54,034 bases of DNA from NCBI RefSeq assembly GCF_900112415.1, contig NZ_FOLV01000024.1, positions 1 to 54,034 on the forward strand. Direction: 5' to 3'. Each line of letters starts with the position of its first letter. Within the stretch, counting starts at the first letter, position 1. The DNA comes from Bacillus sp. 491mf (GTDB taxonomy: Bacteria; Bacillota; Bacilli; Bacillales; Bacillaceae_G). The position numbers and the translations under genes are program-made. Below the pieces are notes generated by a model. The model had not been told where the DNA came from, did no database searches, and was given only the letters and a program-made list of their open reading frames with translations. Positions 16,809 through 26,252 of this stretch are shown here, in pieces.

Positions 16809-18578
16809 TTAACTATTTGAAAGATGAATATATTCTTCTATATCCTTAATAATTTGATTAATAGATTGCTGCCAAAATTTTGGGTTAGAAAGATCAATAT
16901 TAAAGTAGTCGTATACTAATTCTTCAACTGGCCTTTTTTCAGTTTCACCTAAGAACCTTTTATATTTCGAATTAAATTCACTACCATCCTGTTTTGCAGT
17001 GGCTAACAGACCTAGACTTAATAGATAGCCAAAAGTATAAGGATAATTATAAAAAGGAATGTTAGGTTCATAAAAATGCCCATATTTTATCCAAACAAAA
17101 GGTTGATACTGTTCTAGGCTATCACCATAGGCTCTTTTCTGAGATTCGATTGATAATTCCTCTATCTGAATAGGACTTAATGGACCACCTTTACTTTCTT
17201 CATAGAAAAGTTGTTCAAATATAAATGATCCTCGAATTGCCATTAAATAATTTAAGCTACTTTGTATTTTATAGTTAAGCAAAGATTGTTTAACTTCCAA
17301 ATCACTCGTAACGGTAATTAAATGATCTACAAAAATTAATTCAAATAAAATAGATGAACACTCTGCGATACTCATTGGAAAATGTTCTTTTAAAAAAGAA
17401 AGTGAAGGAGCATCTTTTAACTGTTTAAAATGCCATGCATGTCCGATCTCATGTGCTAGTATCCTTGCACTCTCTATCGTTCCGTCGTATCGTAAAGAAA
17501 TTCTAGATTCTCCCTCACTTAGAAAAGGAGCACAAAAACCTCCAGGAGGTTTATTCGCTCTTGGCTCTGCATCTACCCAACCATCTGTTATTACATGAAG
17601 TGCAAATTGAGCAATTTCATCGTCAATAATTTTAAATGAATTGAATATTTCTTCTACGGCTTTTGAAAAAGGCATTTTTCTTTGCTCATTTTGTTGAGAA
17701 GTCATTAATTGATGCCATGTTAGCTTTTCTACATTATTCTTTTTAAAGTCTAGAAAACGAGTTAAATTTTTAAAATTCTTATCTATTGTCTCCCACATTG
17801 TAAAGAGTGATTTTCGAGAAATTCCATTTAAATGAAGAGAATCTGATAATATATCGTCTTTTTGTAGGGCATCGTTTTGAGACAACCGTAATCGTGCAAA
17901 GTTATTAAAAACGGTACCAAAAAGATCCTTTTCCTTGTCCAATTTACTTGTTAGAAGCTCAAACGCTTTCATTCTATTGATAGGGTCATCATGATTCATA
18001 GCTAAATCATTCACTTCACTAAAAGAAACTACTTTTTTATTATCATCATCAATAAATTCAATCTCTAATTTGTTTTTAAGCTGAGTGTACATGTCTTTCC
18101 AATGATTCAATTCATTTCTTGTAAAGTTTATCACTTGTTCTTCAATACCAGTATAAATGTTAGTAGATAAATCAGAAATAAAGGGTTGCACAAAAGGAAG
18201 GCTATACCATTCCTTTTGGATTTCAGCAGGAAGTTTATTTATATATTTTTGCCAATCTGATAATAAAGAATGAGCTTCATCTTTGAGGGAAGTTATTTTG
18301 TTATGCAATGAAGTAGGAGTAGAATAATCTTTTGATTCGGACATAAGACAGTAACAATAGTATTCCGCTTTTTTAAGCCTACTGCGGACATCGGAGAAGC
18401 TCTGCAGCATTTTTTTATCAATAAAACTTTCAGTGTTAAATTTTGAATACGTTTCTTCTTTTAAATAATGAATTAAAATTTTAATTTCATTTAATTCATT
18501 AGATAAAGTTTGATCACATTCATTTGGATATAATCTTTGTAAGTCCCAGCGTGTAGGTTTATGAGGAATTTGATTCAT
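16809..18578 (-). CDS. M3 family oligoendopeptidase (PepF-like)
   Basis: This 589-aa cytoplasmic zinc peptidase has the HEIGHAWHF motif (HExxH) and the third ligand region SIAECSSILFELIF about 25 residues later, as in thimet/PepF enzymes. The N-terminal helical part caps the active-site channel, limiting substrates to short peptides. The start is ATG 18578, with GGAGGT before it; an earlier in-frame codon at 18593 overlaps that site. It is divergent from the ArsR-like gene at 18774. It probably recycles peptides or degrades signal peptides. Confidence 0.9.
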   Translation of the reverse strand: MNQIPHKPTRWDLQRLYPNECDQTLSNELNEIKILIHYLKEETYSKFNTESFIDKKMLQSFSDVRSRLKKAEYYCYCLMSESKDYSTPTSLHNKITSLKDEAHSLLSDWQKYINKLPAEIQKEWYSLPFVQPFISDLSTNIYTGIEEQVINFTRNELNHWKDMYTQLKNKLEIEFIDDDNKKVVSFSEVNDLAMNHDDPINRMKAFELLTSKLDKEKDLFGTVFNNFARLRLSQNDALQKDDILSDSLHLNGISRKSLFTMWETIDKNFKNLTRFLDFKKNNVEKLTWHQLMTSQQNEQRKMPFSKAVEEIFNSFKIIDDEIAQFALHVITDGWVDAEPRANKPPGGFCAPFLSEGESRISLRYDGTIESARILAHEIGHAWHFKQLKDAPSLSFLKEHFPMSIAECSSILFELIFVDHLITVTSDLEVKQSLLNYKIQSSLNYLMAIRGSFIFEQLFYEESKGGPLSPIQIEELSIESQKRAYGDSLEQYQPFVWIKYGHFYEPNIPFYNYPYTFGYLLSLGLLATAKQDGSEFNSKYKRFLGETEKRPVEELVYDYFNIDLSNPKFWQQSINQIIKDIEEYIHLSNS

Positions 18579-18723
18579 AAATACAACCTCCAATAGTATT
18601 ATAGTATCAGTTCTTCAAATTAAGAACTGAATTACAGTTCAATATTATCAGAAAAATATAAAAATGAAAATAAATTCAGAATGATTATTCTTGTTCGAAT
18701 GTTGTATATTCTGATATTCTATA

Positions 18724-18763
18724 CTTAATAGCTTAATAGCTTAATAGCTTAATAGCTTAATAG
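18724..18763 (+). repeat. Five tandem copies of CTTAATAG before a ribosome site
   Basis: Five exact 8-base units run directly into the AGGAGG of the ArsR-like gene; the last unit's AG forms part of that site. Slippage would change the leader length by 8 bases, altering promoter or leader geometry without touching the coding frame. Confidence 0.9.
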
Positions 18764-18773
18764 GAGGTAAATA

Positions 18774-19679
18774 ATGTCATATCGTGTAGCAGTGGATGAT
18801 TCATTAGTTTATGAATTACTTTTAAGTTTTTTATTATATAAAAGAAGGAAAAATCTAAAATATTTGTATAAAGGTACTAGTTGGATTGAAACAGTTAATG
18901 CTAAACTAACTGATCAATATAAAAATAAACTTGAACAATTTGAAGATGTATCGTTTGGGGATGTGCTATGCTTGATAATTGAAGGATGTCCTCAAAAAGA
19001 GGATATTCATTCATTTTTAAATTGGTTCCAGAAAGCATCAATAACCACATTGTATGCATTACTAGCGCCACACTTAAAAAAAGAGGATTCTCATCTTTTG
19101 CTTGATTTAGAAAATCAAAAAAAAAATTATTTTTATTTCCTGTCGGAGTGGTATAACCAGTACTTTAAATTTGAGAATATAGAGAAAAAAATAGTTAACG
19201 AGGCTTCAAAATTTAGTGAAAAAGCTGAAACATATTCACCAGAAAAATTGGTAGAAGAGTTTGCGACTGGCCTTAAAATAGAAATTCCAACAATTAAGCA
19301 CGTTGTTCTAATTCCTTCTCTTCACTTTTGTCCGCTCCATACTTTTAGCATTTTTAAAGAGAAAATGTTTGTGTGGTATCCTGTAAGTTTTGAAGAATCA
19401 AGAGAAAAAATATGTAACATTTCAAAAGCCCTTGCAGATCAAAAACGTTTAGATATACTCCAGTTTCTTTCAAGAGATAAATATAAATTTACGGATATTT
19501 TAAATTATATAGGCGGAGCTAAAGGAAACCTCCATCATCACCTGATGATATTGCGATCAGCAAACCTTATACGTGTACATCTATCTAGTAATAATCAATT
19601 TTATCTCAGTACACGTACAGAATTTGTTTCTGAATTAAAGGAGAAAATGATAGATTTTATTCAATATGCTGATGCATAG
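18774..19679 (+). CDS. ArsR-like winged-helix regulator with a long N-terminal region
   Basis: In this 301-aa protein, residues 1-220 form a helical, effector-like region with no recognised motif; the last 80 contain an ArsR-type winged helix (ISKALADQKRLDILQFLS, then GNLHHHLMILRSANLI). The HHH run at the start of the recognition helix is a common ArsR feature and need not bind metal. ATG 18774 follows AGGAGG. It is divergent from the M3 peptidase, which is a candidate target. The 5x8-base repeat sits in its leader. Confidence 0.8.
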   Translation: MSYRVAVDDSLVYELLLSFLLYKRRKNLKYLYKGTSWIETVNAKLTDQYKNKLEQFEDVSFGDVLCLIIEGCPQKEDIHSFLNWFQKASITTLYALLAPHLKKEDSHLLLDLENQKKNYFYFLSEWYNQYFKFENIEKKIVNEASKFSEKAETYSPEKLVEEFATGLKIEIPTIKHVVLIPSLHFCPLHTFSIFKEKMFVWYPVSFEESREKICNISKALADQKRLDILQFLSRDKYKFTDILNYIGGAKGNLHHHLMILRSANLIRVHLSSNNQFYLSTRTEFVSELKEKMIDFIQYADA

Positions 19680-19735
19680 TATTGTCTGTGAGACCAAGTG
19701 CTAAATATGTGGATTTTAAATAAAGTTTAATCAAA

Positions 19736-19778
19736 AATAACCTCTTCGGATGTGATATCCGTAAGAGGTTATTTTTTT
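19736..19778 (+). terminator. Terminator of the ArsR-like gene
   Basis: AATAACCTCTTCGGAT pairs with ATCCGTAAGAGGTTATT around TGTGAT; seven Ts follow. Confidence 0.85.
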
Positions 19779-19890
19779 GGAAAACAGGTGTATTTCATGC
19801 ATGAAGTTAAAAGGTTGCTTTGCTCAATCTTTTTCAAAGTGAGCGCTTTTTGTTTTTGGAGGTGCTATAAAATTTGAAGTTAATGGAGAT

Positions 19891-19930
19891 GAGGTACCGC
19901 CCCATGCCCATCAACTTAAGATAAATTTGT
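19891..19930. mobile_element. Solo IS231 left end
   Basis: CATGCCCATCAACTTAAG (19903-19920) is an exact IS231 terminal repeat, preceded by GAGGTACCGCCC, which resembles the outer end of Tn4430 (GGGGTACCGCC), a known target of IS231. After about 10 more bases IS231 similarity stops and a different element begins. Confidence 0.7.
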
Positions 19931-19949
19931 ATCCGTATAATGCTCCTCA

Positions 19950-20290
19950 ATACTCTGTGAACTACATCTCCATTAAAATGGAGAGCTTCGGATTCCCAAC
20001 AAAAGTCGGTACATCACGGGCGTACCCAACACCACTACTGGTTGTCACAAGACTTCCAGATACTTGGGATTCTCACAGGCTGAATATTTTACATGGTAGA
20101 CCATTTCCTACAACAACCTCATATATTCAGTTTGTCGAAGAACAAATAGAATGTAGCTACCCAACTATTTAGCCTGTACCATGATAATCCATGCACGAAT
20201 CATGATAAGAAGCACCTATGCATAGGCTGTTGGACTACAAGTACAGTATAACCTTTTCAGATGCTTGATAGGTAGTAAATACCTACCGCA
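19950..20290 (-). mobile_element. Remnant right end of an IS200/IS605-type element
   Basis: On the minus strand the tract ends GGGAATCCGAAGC, then the hairpin CTCCATTTTAATGGAG (19969-19984), then TGTAGTTCAC, the layout of IS605/IS1341 right ends where tnpB ends and the guide RNA is encoded. No intact tnpB frame is visible upstream to 20290, so it is a degraded fragment. The call rests on pattern memory of such ends. Confidence 0.45.
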
Positions 20291-20293
20291 TCT

Positions 20294-20341
20294 ACCCGAA
20301 CTTTCATCTCCTCAATAAATTGAGGAGATGAAAGTTCGGGT
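20294..20341. terminator. Very strong symmetrical hairpin, probable terminator
   Basis: A 22-bp perfect stem (ACCCGAACTTTCATCTCCTC with its complement) closes on a 4-base loop. It lies 120 bases after the TetR stop on the minus strand and could terminate that gene or insulate the IS remnant. Confidence 0.65.
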
Positions 20342-20463
20342 TTCCTAAATTCACACCATCCAATTCATTAATATGGTTGGAAACTCAGTTTATCGGTCAG
20401 GTATAAATTCAAAAAGTGCTCTTCGATGCTCCGGTGGTAAATAAATTTTTGTTCGAATGTTAT

Positions 20464-21042
20464 TCAGGTCAATCGGATTCCTTCAAATGCGTTCATCACC
20501 AAATGATGCACATAGGAATCATCCAATTTGTCGCCAGTTACGAGCAAACGATAGAAAATCGGTCCGTAAATGAGATCGATGCTTAATTCAATATCGAGAG
20601 TTTCTTTCAATTCTCCTCTCTGAATTCCCTTCTCCAGAAGATGCCTAGCTTGGAGTCGACGGGGCTGAAAATATCGGGTGCGATATTCCTCCGCCAATTT
20701 TGAATCAAACTGCCCTTCGCCTATTAACTCTGTAATAATGGTCCCTTCCCGACTTGTCAAAAACCTGGCTAAACTCGTGGCGTGAATTAGAATATCATTC
20801 AATGCCGAGCCCGTATCAGGCACAGGCAATTTGGCAGCGGCAACAGAAAGAAAACCATCCATTACCACGGCTGCCTTGTTAGGCCACCATTTATAAATCG
20901 TGGCCTTGCTAACTTTAGCACGATCTGCAATTTTATCGACCGTGACCGCTTTAAAGCCCTTTTCCAACAATAACTCATAGGATGCGGAAAGGATAGACTT
21001 ATGCGTTTCGACATTACGCGGCCGACCTCTTTTACTTTGCAC
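20464..21042 (-). CDS. TetR family transcriptional repressor
   Basis: This protein of about 192 aa has an N-terminal TetR helix-turn-helix (TVDKIADRAKVSKATIYKWW) and a C-terminal TetR_C_11-like ligand domain. GTG 21042 is favoured because GGAAGGA lies 9 bases before it; ATG at 21051 overlaps that site. It is divergent from a small open frame and an MFS pump, with three copies of an ACGTTTAGT-centred palindrome between them. It probably represses itself and the pump. Confidence 0.87.
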   Translation of the reverse strand: MQSKRGRPRNVETHKSILSASYELLLEKGFKAVTVDKIADRAKVSKATIYKWWPNKAAVVMDGFLSVAAAKLPVPDTGSALNDILIHATSLARFLTSREGTIITELIGEGQFDSKLAEEYRTRYFQPRRLQARHLLEKGIQRGELKETLDIELSIDLIYGPIFYRLLVTGDKLDDSYVHHLVMNAFEGIRLT

Positions 21043-21068
21043 ATGAATCATTCCTTCCAAAAATATAA

Positions 21069-21176
21069 ACTATACGTTTAGTATACTTAATTTGAATAAA
21101 AAATAAAATAACCCATTTACAAAACTGAACGTTTAGTATATTATTTATTTTAATTAATGAACTAAACGTTTAGTAT
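21069..21176. promoter_or_regulatory. Three operator palindromes between TetR and its MFS target
   Basis: Copies read CTATACGTTTAGTATAC (21070-21086), CTGAACGTTTAGTATA (about 21125-21140) and ACTAAACGTTTAGT (21161-21174, perfect). They cover the divergent promoter region, so the repressor could control both directions. Confidence 0.75.
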
Positions 21177-21275
21177 TTAATTGTTAAGAAATCTTGCAAT
21201 GTTAACTGATGTAACTAAGCCTAAGACTTCACAAGAACTTACTACTAAAAATACATGGAAAGGGAGAAGAAAGAG

Positions 21276-21419
21276 ATGGCCCAATTGAAAGTCTTGAAAG
21301 AAGAGTGGGATGCAGTTCAGACTCAATTTAGTACAATGGCCACTGATGTTGCCGTAGCATTTGCCAAGATGATTCAAGAACTTCGGGATAATGGTATAGG
21401 AGGAGTTAACTATGTCTAA
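21276..21419 (+). CDS. Small protein overlapping the MFS start
   Basis: This 47-aa open frame begins [15 protein letters not shown] after an AAGGGAGA ribosome site and ends at TAA 21417-21419, 8 bases inside the MFS gene. AGGAGG, the ribosome site of the pump, is within its last codons. The product is amphipathic and soluble, with no motif I recognise. It could be a genuine small protein or a leader cistron that couples translation to the pump. Confidence 0.55.
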   Translation: MAQLKVLKEEWDAVQTQFSTMATDVAVAFAKMIQELRDNGIGGVNYV

Positions 21420-22602
21420 TTTAAAAAATCAAACAATTGATAAAGATATTTCAGCAGGGTTAACCATATTTCTAGCAACTGCATGTGGTATCATTGTAGC
21501 TAATCTTTACTATGCACAGCCCTTGGTTGGGTTAATTAGCTCTGCAATTGGGCTTTCTACTAGTAGTGCTGGGTTGATTGTAACGCTAACCCAGATTGGA
21601 TATGTTGTCGGTTTACTATTTCTTGTACCTTTAGGAGATATTGTTGAAAACCGAAAGCTGGTAGTTATATCGTTACTTCTAAGTGCAGTCGCTTTGACTG
21701 CCATAGTATTTGTGAAACACGGAATACTGTTCTTAGCGGCTTCATTCTTCATCGGGTTGGGATCGGTCGCAGCACAAGTGCTCGTACCTTTTGCATCATA
21801 CCTTGCATCAGAAGCTACACGTGGCCGCGTTGTTGGCAATGTTATGAGTGGTCTGTTACTTGGCATCATGCTTTCTCGTCCGATATCAAGCCTAGTAGCT
21901 GAGATCTGGGGATGGAATGCAATATTTGCCTTGTCTGCAGCAGTAATCGTTCTCTTAGCGATTATATTATCAAAAGTACTTCCTACTAGGAGGCCAATGG
22001 CAAACACAACCTATACCGCCTTACTCGGTTCAATGTGGCAACTGCTGCGAACTACTCCGGTCTTACGCCGTCGCGCGATTTATCATGCGTGTGTATTCGG
22101 GACTTTCAGCTTATTCTGGACTACTGTTCCGTTATTATTGTCTAGCCCTACTTTTCATTTTTCTCAGAAAGCTATAGCACTATATGCACTTGTCGGGATT
22201 GCGGGTGCGATAGCTGCGCCAATTGGTGGACGTCTAGCTGATCGTGGATGGACTCGGATGGCCACTGGGATAGCTCTCGCTGTTATCATCGCTTCTTTAT
22301 TACTACCACTCATGATTCGGAGTAGTTCGCCTGTCGGAATAGCTGTTCTAGTAGTTGCAGCTATTCTGTTGGATATGGGAGTATCCGCAAACCTTGTGCT
22401 TAGTCAACGTTTGATTTTCTCTTTGGAGCCGGAAATTCGTAGTCGATTAAATGGATTATTCATGGCTATTTTCTTTTTGGGTGGTGCTATTGGATCCTCT
22501 GTTGGAGGATGGGCATACGCCTCAGGTGGATGGAGTGCAGCATTATGGATGGGAATCGCTTTTCCGGTCATAGCACTGCTTTATTTTGCCACAGAAAAAT
22601 AG
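21412..22602 (+). CDS. MFS transporter (TetR-controlled efflux)
   Basis: This 396-aa protein has about 12 hydrophobic segments, with [14 protein letters not shown] in place of canonical motif A and RISSLVAE-like [18 protein letters not shown] at motif C. It is related to arabinose-efflux-type permeases. GC content and codon use look somewhat higher than in neighbouring genes, suggesting arrival with the TetR gene as a unit. ATG 21412 follows AGGAGG. It is flanked by IS605, IS231 and IS6 remnants. Confidence 0.86.
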   Translation: MSNLKNQTIDKDISAGLTIFLATACGIIVANLYYAQPLVGLISSAIGLSTSSAGLIVTLTQIGYVVGLLFLVPLGDIVENRKLVVISLLLSAVALTAIVFVKHGILFLAASFFIGLGSVAAQVLVPFASYLASEATRGRVVGNVMSGLLLGIMLSRPISSLVAEIWGWNAIFALSAAVIVLLAIILSKVLPTRRPMANTTYTALLGSMWQLLRTTPVLRRRAIYHACVFGTFSLFWTTVPLLLSSPTFHFSQKAIALYALVGIAGAIAAPIGGRLADRGWTRMATGIALAVIIASLLLPLMIRSSSPVGIAVLVVAAILLDMGVSANLVLSQRLIFSLEPEIRSRLNGLFMAIFFLGGAIGSSVGGWAYASGGWSAALWMGIAFPVIALLYFATEK

Positions 22603-22639
22603 TTCTTTAATTAAACTTTAGAGATTAATTGCAATTGTT

Positions 22640-22780
22640 TTGAGGTTTTTGCACCAGAACCAGATTTTTTGTCTCTATCACTGTAAGGGTACAAAACTCA
22701 CCATATAAAATGTTTCTGAATTCTATGTAGGCTATGATAAAAAAGAGCTTGTGTCAGAAAACAAGCTCTCTTTAAAAGAA
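22640..22780. other. IS6/IS240-type end remnant and terminator
   Basis: TTTTTGCACCAGAACC near 22650 is the complement of an IS240-type terminal repeat (GGTTCTGGTGCAAA). AGAGCTTGT and ACAAGCTCT (about 22743-22771) form a terminator-like hairpin for the MFS gene. Nothing else is seen up to the MarR operator at 22919. Confidence 0.55.
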
Positions 22781-22918
22781 ATAACGCAATTGAGATTTCT
22801 ATATATTACCAATTGATTTATTACGCCTCCGTACGTCTCATGTTGAGAAATAAATTATAAGTGGTTTGATCAAACTAAACTGAATTATTGACATAATATT
22901 TTGATAATCATATAATAA

Positions 22919-22934
22919 ATCTTGAATTCGAGAT
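22919..22934. promoter_or_regulatory. MhqR-type operator before the MarR gene
   Basis: ATCTTGAATTCGAGAT is an almost perfect palindrome close to the B. subtilis MhqR box (ATCTCGAATTCGAGAT). It lies 23 bases before the MarR start. A half copy, ATCTCGAATT, follows the gene near 23414. Confidence 0.6.
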
Positions 22935-22956
22935 ATTTTGTAAATGATTGGTAATT

Positions 22957-23400
22957 ATGAGTTTGATTAATGATGAGAATTTATCTTTAAAGTTATTTGT
23001 TATATTATCACGAGCAGCACAGTCAATCACAAAGCGTATTGAAGAAGATATAAAAAGTTATAGGCTTAATCCAACTGAATTTGCAGTTCTTGAGTTACTA
23101 TACAATAAAGGCGATCAGCCTATACAAAAAATTGGAGACAAAATATTACTTGCAAGTAGCAGTATCACGTATGTAGTTGATAAGTTGGAAAAGAAGAGGT
23201 TATTAATACGAAAACCATGTCCTAAAGACCGCCGTGTCACGTATGCGTCAATTACTCCAGAAGGTATTGAATTGATGGATACTATTTTCCCTAAGCATAA
23301 ACAGGCGATTCGACAAATATTTGGTGGTTTGGACTCTGGTGAGAAAAAAGTGATGATCGAACAGTTGAAAAAATTAGGCTATTATGCGCAAGAACTATAA
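22957..23400 (+). CDS. MarR family regulator, MhqR-like
   Basis: This 147-aa protein has the MarR winged helix (KIGDKILLASSSITYVVDKLEKKRL, then the wing CPKDRRVTYASITPEG). MhqR represses dioxygenases and reductases that detoxify methylhydroquinone and catechols. The sequence and the operator suggest that type. No target enzyme gene is adjacent: the downstream half-site may mark a target lost by deletion. The ribosome site is weak. Confidence 0.8.
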   Translation: MSLINDENLSLKLFVILSRAAQSITKRIEEDIKSYRLNPTEFAVLELLYNKGDQPIQKIGDKILLASSSITYVVDKLEKKRLLIRKPCPKDRRVTYASITPEGIELMDTIFPKHKQAIRQIFGGLDSGEKKVMIEQLKKLGYYAQEL

Positions 23401-23631
23401 ATTTTTTGATAAATATCTCGAATTAGTAATATCCTAATTAAATATAAATTAATTAAAAATAAATGAACAGGAGGGGGGAAATCAAGAAATATAGTATATT
23501 TAATAGTATCCAAAATAGAGAAATCATGGAATTACAATTAGTATAAGAAGAAAAGATAATTGTTATAACAATGCATACATAGTGTTCTTTTAAGTGTGAA
23601 TCTTTCATAAAGCGGAAGGTGGATATTAAGA

Positions 23632-24510
23632 ATGGAACTACGTCATTTAGAGTATTTTATTCAAGTTTGTAATAATGGTAGTTTTACTAAAGCTGCGGAA
23701 GTTCTAGGTATTTCACAGCCAACTTTAAGTCAACAAATACGTGTGTTAGAAGGTGAAATTGATACACCTTTATTTCATCGAGTTGGAAGGGGTATCAAAA
23801 TTACAGAAGCAGGTAAGTTACTATTGGATAAAGGTAAATTTATCATGCAGCTATTTGATGAGGTTCATAATGAGATCTTTGAATTAAAGGGTGTGAAAAG
23901 AGGCGTGATTACTATAGGAGGGTTATTAGAGGACCTCACCTATTTAACACCTTATATTATGCAATTTCAACAACATTATCCCAACATCTTAGTAAAAATC
24001 ATAGAATCAGAAGTTACTGTAAATCAGATCGTTGAAAATAATATTGATATAGGGATCACACGTAGTTTTCAAACTCCAGACACATTAACAAGCACTCTTT
24101 TGTATAGCGAAGAGCTTGTCCTTGTGATTCCAAAAAATCATCCTTTGAATAAAAAATCATTTGTTTCTTTTCGAGAATTAGTAGGGCTGAGTAGAATAAT
24201 GACTTCAAGCAGTTGTCGTGAATCAATTAAGATATATTGTGAAAATTTAGGGTTATCTTTATCTGTAGCAAATATAGAAACAAAATCTTCTATTTCTCTA
24301 TTGAGTCTTGTATGCAATGGACATGGGGTTGCCATAATACCACTCTCACTGGTTGATTTTGTTAATAATGATTCCTTGAGCATAGTTCGTATTGTTGATC
24401 CAACACCAAGTCAAGATATTAATCTTATTCACTTTGATGATAAATTTTTAAGTTTTGCAGCACGTATCTTTATGCAGAAGTTAAATGATCCTGAAAAAGT
24501 ATCAGTATAA
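23632..24510 (+). CDS. LysR family transcriptional regulator
   Basis: This 292-aa protein has an N-terminal LysR helix-turn-helix (SFTKAAEVLGISQPTLSQQI) and a periplasmic-binding-protein-like effector domain from about residue 90. It resembles CysL/CynR-type regulators. Normally the target lies divergent or adjacent, but MarR lies before it and IS6 debris after it, so the regulated operon has probably been lost. ATG 23632 follows GGAAGGTGG. Confidence 0.86.
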   Translation: MELRHLEYFIQVCNNGSFTKAAEVLGISQPTLSQQIRVLEGEIDTPLFHRVGRGIKITEAGKLLLDKGKFIMQLFDEVHNEIFELKGVKRGVITIGGLLEDLTYLTPYIMQFQQHYPNILVKIIESEVTVNQIVENNIDIGITRSFQTPDTLTSTLLYSEELVLVIPKNHPLNKKSFVSFRELVGLSRIMTSSSCRESIKIYCENLGLSLSVANIETKSSISLLSLVCNGHGVAIIPLSLVDFVNNDSLSIVRIVDPTPSQDINLIHFDDKFLSFAARIFMQKLNDPEKVSV

Positions 24511-24529
24511 TAGAAACAATAATGATTCT

Positions 24530-25165
24530 AGTGTAAAAATTTCAGGAAAATTGAAAATAAACTATAAGTCTTGGGATGAGGACTATATTAAAGTCAAAGG
24601 GCAGTGGATTTATATGTGTGGTGTAGTCGATTCAAAAGGGAATATCATTGACTTTTTATTTAAGGAAAAATGGAAAAATCAAATCAGCCAAGTATCTTTT
24701 CATATGCACCTGTTCCTCATTTTATTAAGAGCTGAGCCCTTCCAATGTTAAGGTTCAAGTCTTTTGACACGGCTACATCTATTATTTTGAGATTAGCAGT
24801 CATGCATATGATCAAAAAAGAACAGATTAATTTACGAGATCAGTCTGTTCAAAATCAGAAAGCATTCATCCATCAATTATTGGGGTTTCAGCATAAAGTA
24901 CAATCCCCTTTAGGGGGGCGGGGTCGCTAAAACATATATTAAAGTAAAAGGTCAATGGATGTACCTGTATCGTGCTGTTGATTCGAGAGGAAACACAATC
25001 TATTTTTTCCTAAGCAAAATAAGAGACTAGAAGGCTGCAAAGCGCTTTTTCAAGAAAGCTTTGCGGTCTTTTCATGTTTCAAAGCCTCGTGTTATAACAG
25101 TCGATAAGAATCCAGCTAGAAATATATAAGCTATATTCTCTTTTATTTTATCTTTGCACCAGAAC
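24530..25165 (+). mobile_element. Degraded IS6/IS240 family transposase fragments
   Basis: Three pieces of an IS6 transposase are visible in different frames: WDEDYIKVKGQWIYMCGVVD (24571-24630 region), MHMIKKEQINLRDQSVQNQK (24805-24860 region) and TYIKVKGQWMYLYRAVDSRG (24935-25000 region). The repeated YIKVKGQW segment shows two copies are involved. TTTGCACCAGAACC at 25153-25166 is an IS240-type terminal repeat. Frameshifts and stops make all pieces inactive. Confidence 0.75.
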
Positions 25166-25218
25166 CATTTATGTAGTTGTTAATTTAGCATAGATGATAA
25201 AAAATAGGGTTAATTGTC

Positions 25219-26252
25219 CTACACAATATTTGGTACTACTACAATCAAATTAATAACAAAAAAGACTGCTAAAATCCCTAAAAACAAGCATAAATGATAA
25301 ATTTTCAAACGGTGTTGTTCAAACCTGTATTGATGAAAAACAATTGTAGTTGACAGGAAATAGAGCAATACAGAACCAAAAACAAAATATAGGATAAAAG
25401 AATAATAGACCTCATGTAAAAATAATAGTCTAATGGATGCTGCAACCATACTCAAAGATATTAAAATAAACAGATGATCGTAAATAATAATTTGACCGGA
25501 AGTTTGTCTAGACTTGTCGAGTTTCTTCTCCATGTTATCGAAATATTGCCACCACATCGAAATAATGAGGATAAATGAAATGATCGCAAAGCTTATTGAA
25601 TCCTAATTTCCTTGTTTGGGTTGAATGACCACAAGAGTGCTTATAAGAGCTTCCCCAAAGAGAATAATGGAAAATAGACCAAATCTCTCTAACAAGTGGG
25701 CTGTATTTGTCGGAACCTTTTCTAAACACTTTCTTCCAAGCAGTGGGACAATAATATCGATAAGAATTCCCAAATACAACGCAGCATATCGAATCCAAGA
25801 ATCAAAAAAGACGGATAATAATGAAATAACGACTCCAATCCAAAAATATCTTCCTAAAAAGAGTGCTGCTTTTTTTCGAGCTCCCTCTTCTATACGCTGG
25901 ACAACAAGATATTGGATTGCAGTCACGGCCCTTAAGCCAATATAGCCAATTAAGAAAGATAATAAGGATCAAAATCAGCTGATAAGCTTGATGTCATTAT
26001 TAGGACAAAAAACATTTGCAGGATCAAAAAGATTCGTTGATGAAATAAATCCTTTCCAAACCGGTTAACAAAGATGGTTTGTCCTACCCAAGCCCACCAG
26101 ATCGGAATAAAAATTAAGACAAACTTTACTAAATACTCTGCATGGATATGACCATCTTCAACATGAAGTAAAACATGAGTCGCAGCCGTCACCGCCGCCA
26201 CAAATAACAAATCATAAAAGAGTTCTAACCACGTCACTTTCTTTTCTTCCAT
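25219..26252 (-). pseudogene. ltrA: Low temperature requirement protein A (LtrA), broken
   Basis: The gene reads from ATG 26252 (MEEKKVTWLELFYDLLFVAA, the LtrA start) through several hydrophobic helices. A one-base indel near 25945 shifts the frame at PYYLS/FLIGYIGLRAV, and an in-frame TAG near 25586 (after PKQGN) interrupts it again before the last helices. The intact family member is an integral membrane protein of about 350-400 aa of unclear function. It lies between two IS6-type ends (25153 and 26577). Confidence 0.8.

Noticed and set aside
18724-18763. CRISPR-like short repeat
   Set aside because: The 8-base units are directly adjacent with no spacers; it is a tandem microsatellite.
19927-20172. 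Plus-strand 81-codon open frame
   Set aside because: It runs antisense to the IS605-type right end and hairpin on the minus strand and has no protein motif.
24485-24751. 88-codon frame after the LysR gene as a real gene
   Set aside because: Only its middle resembles IS6 transposase and the start overlaps the end of LysR; it is a chance opening into a degraded insertion sequence.
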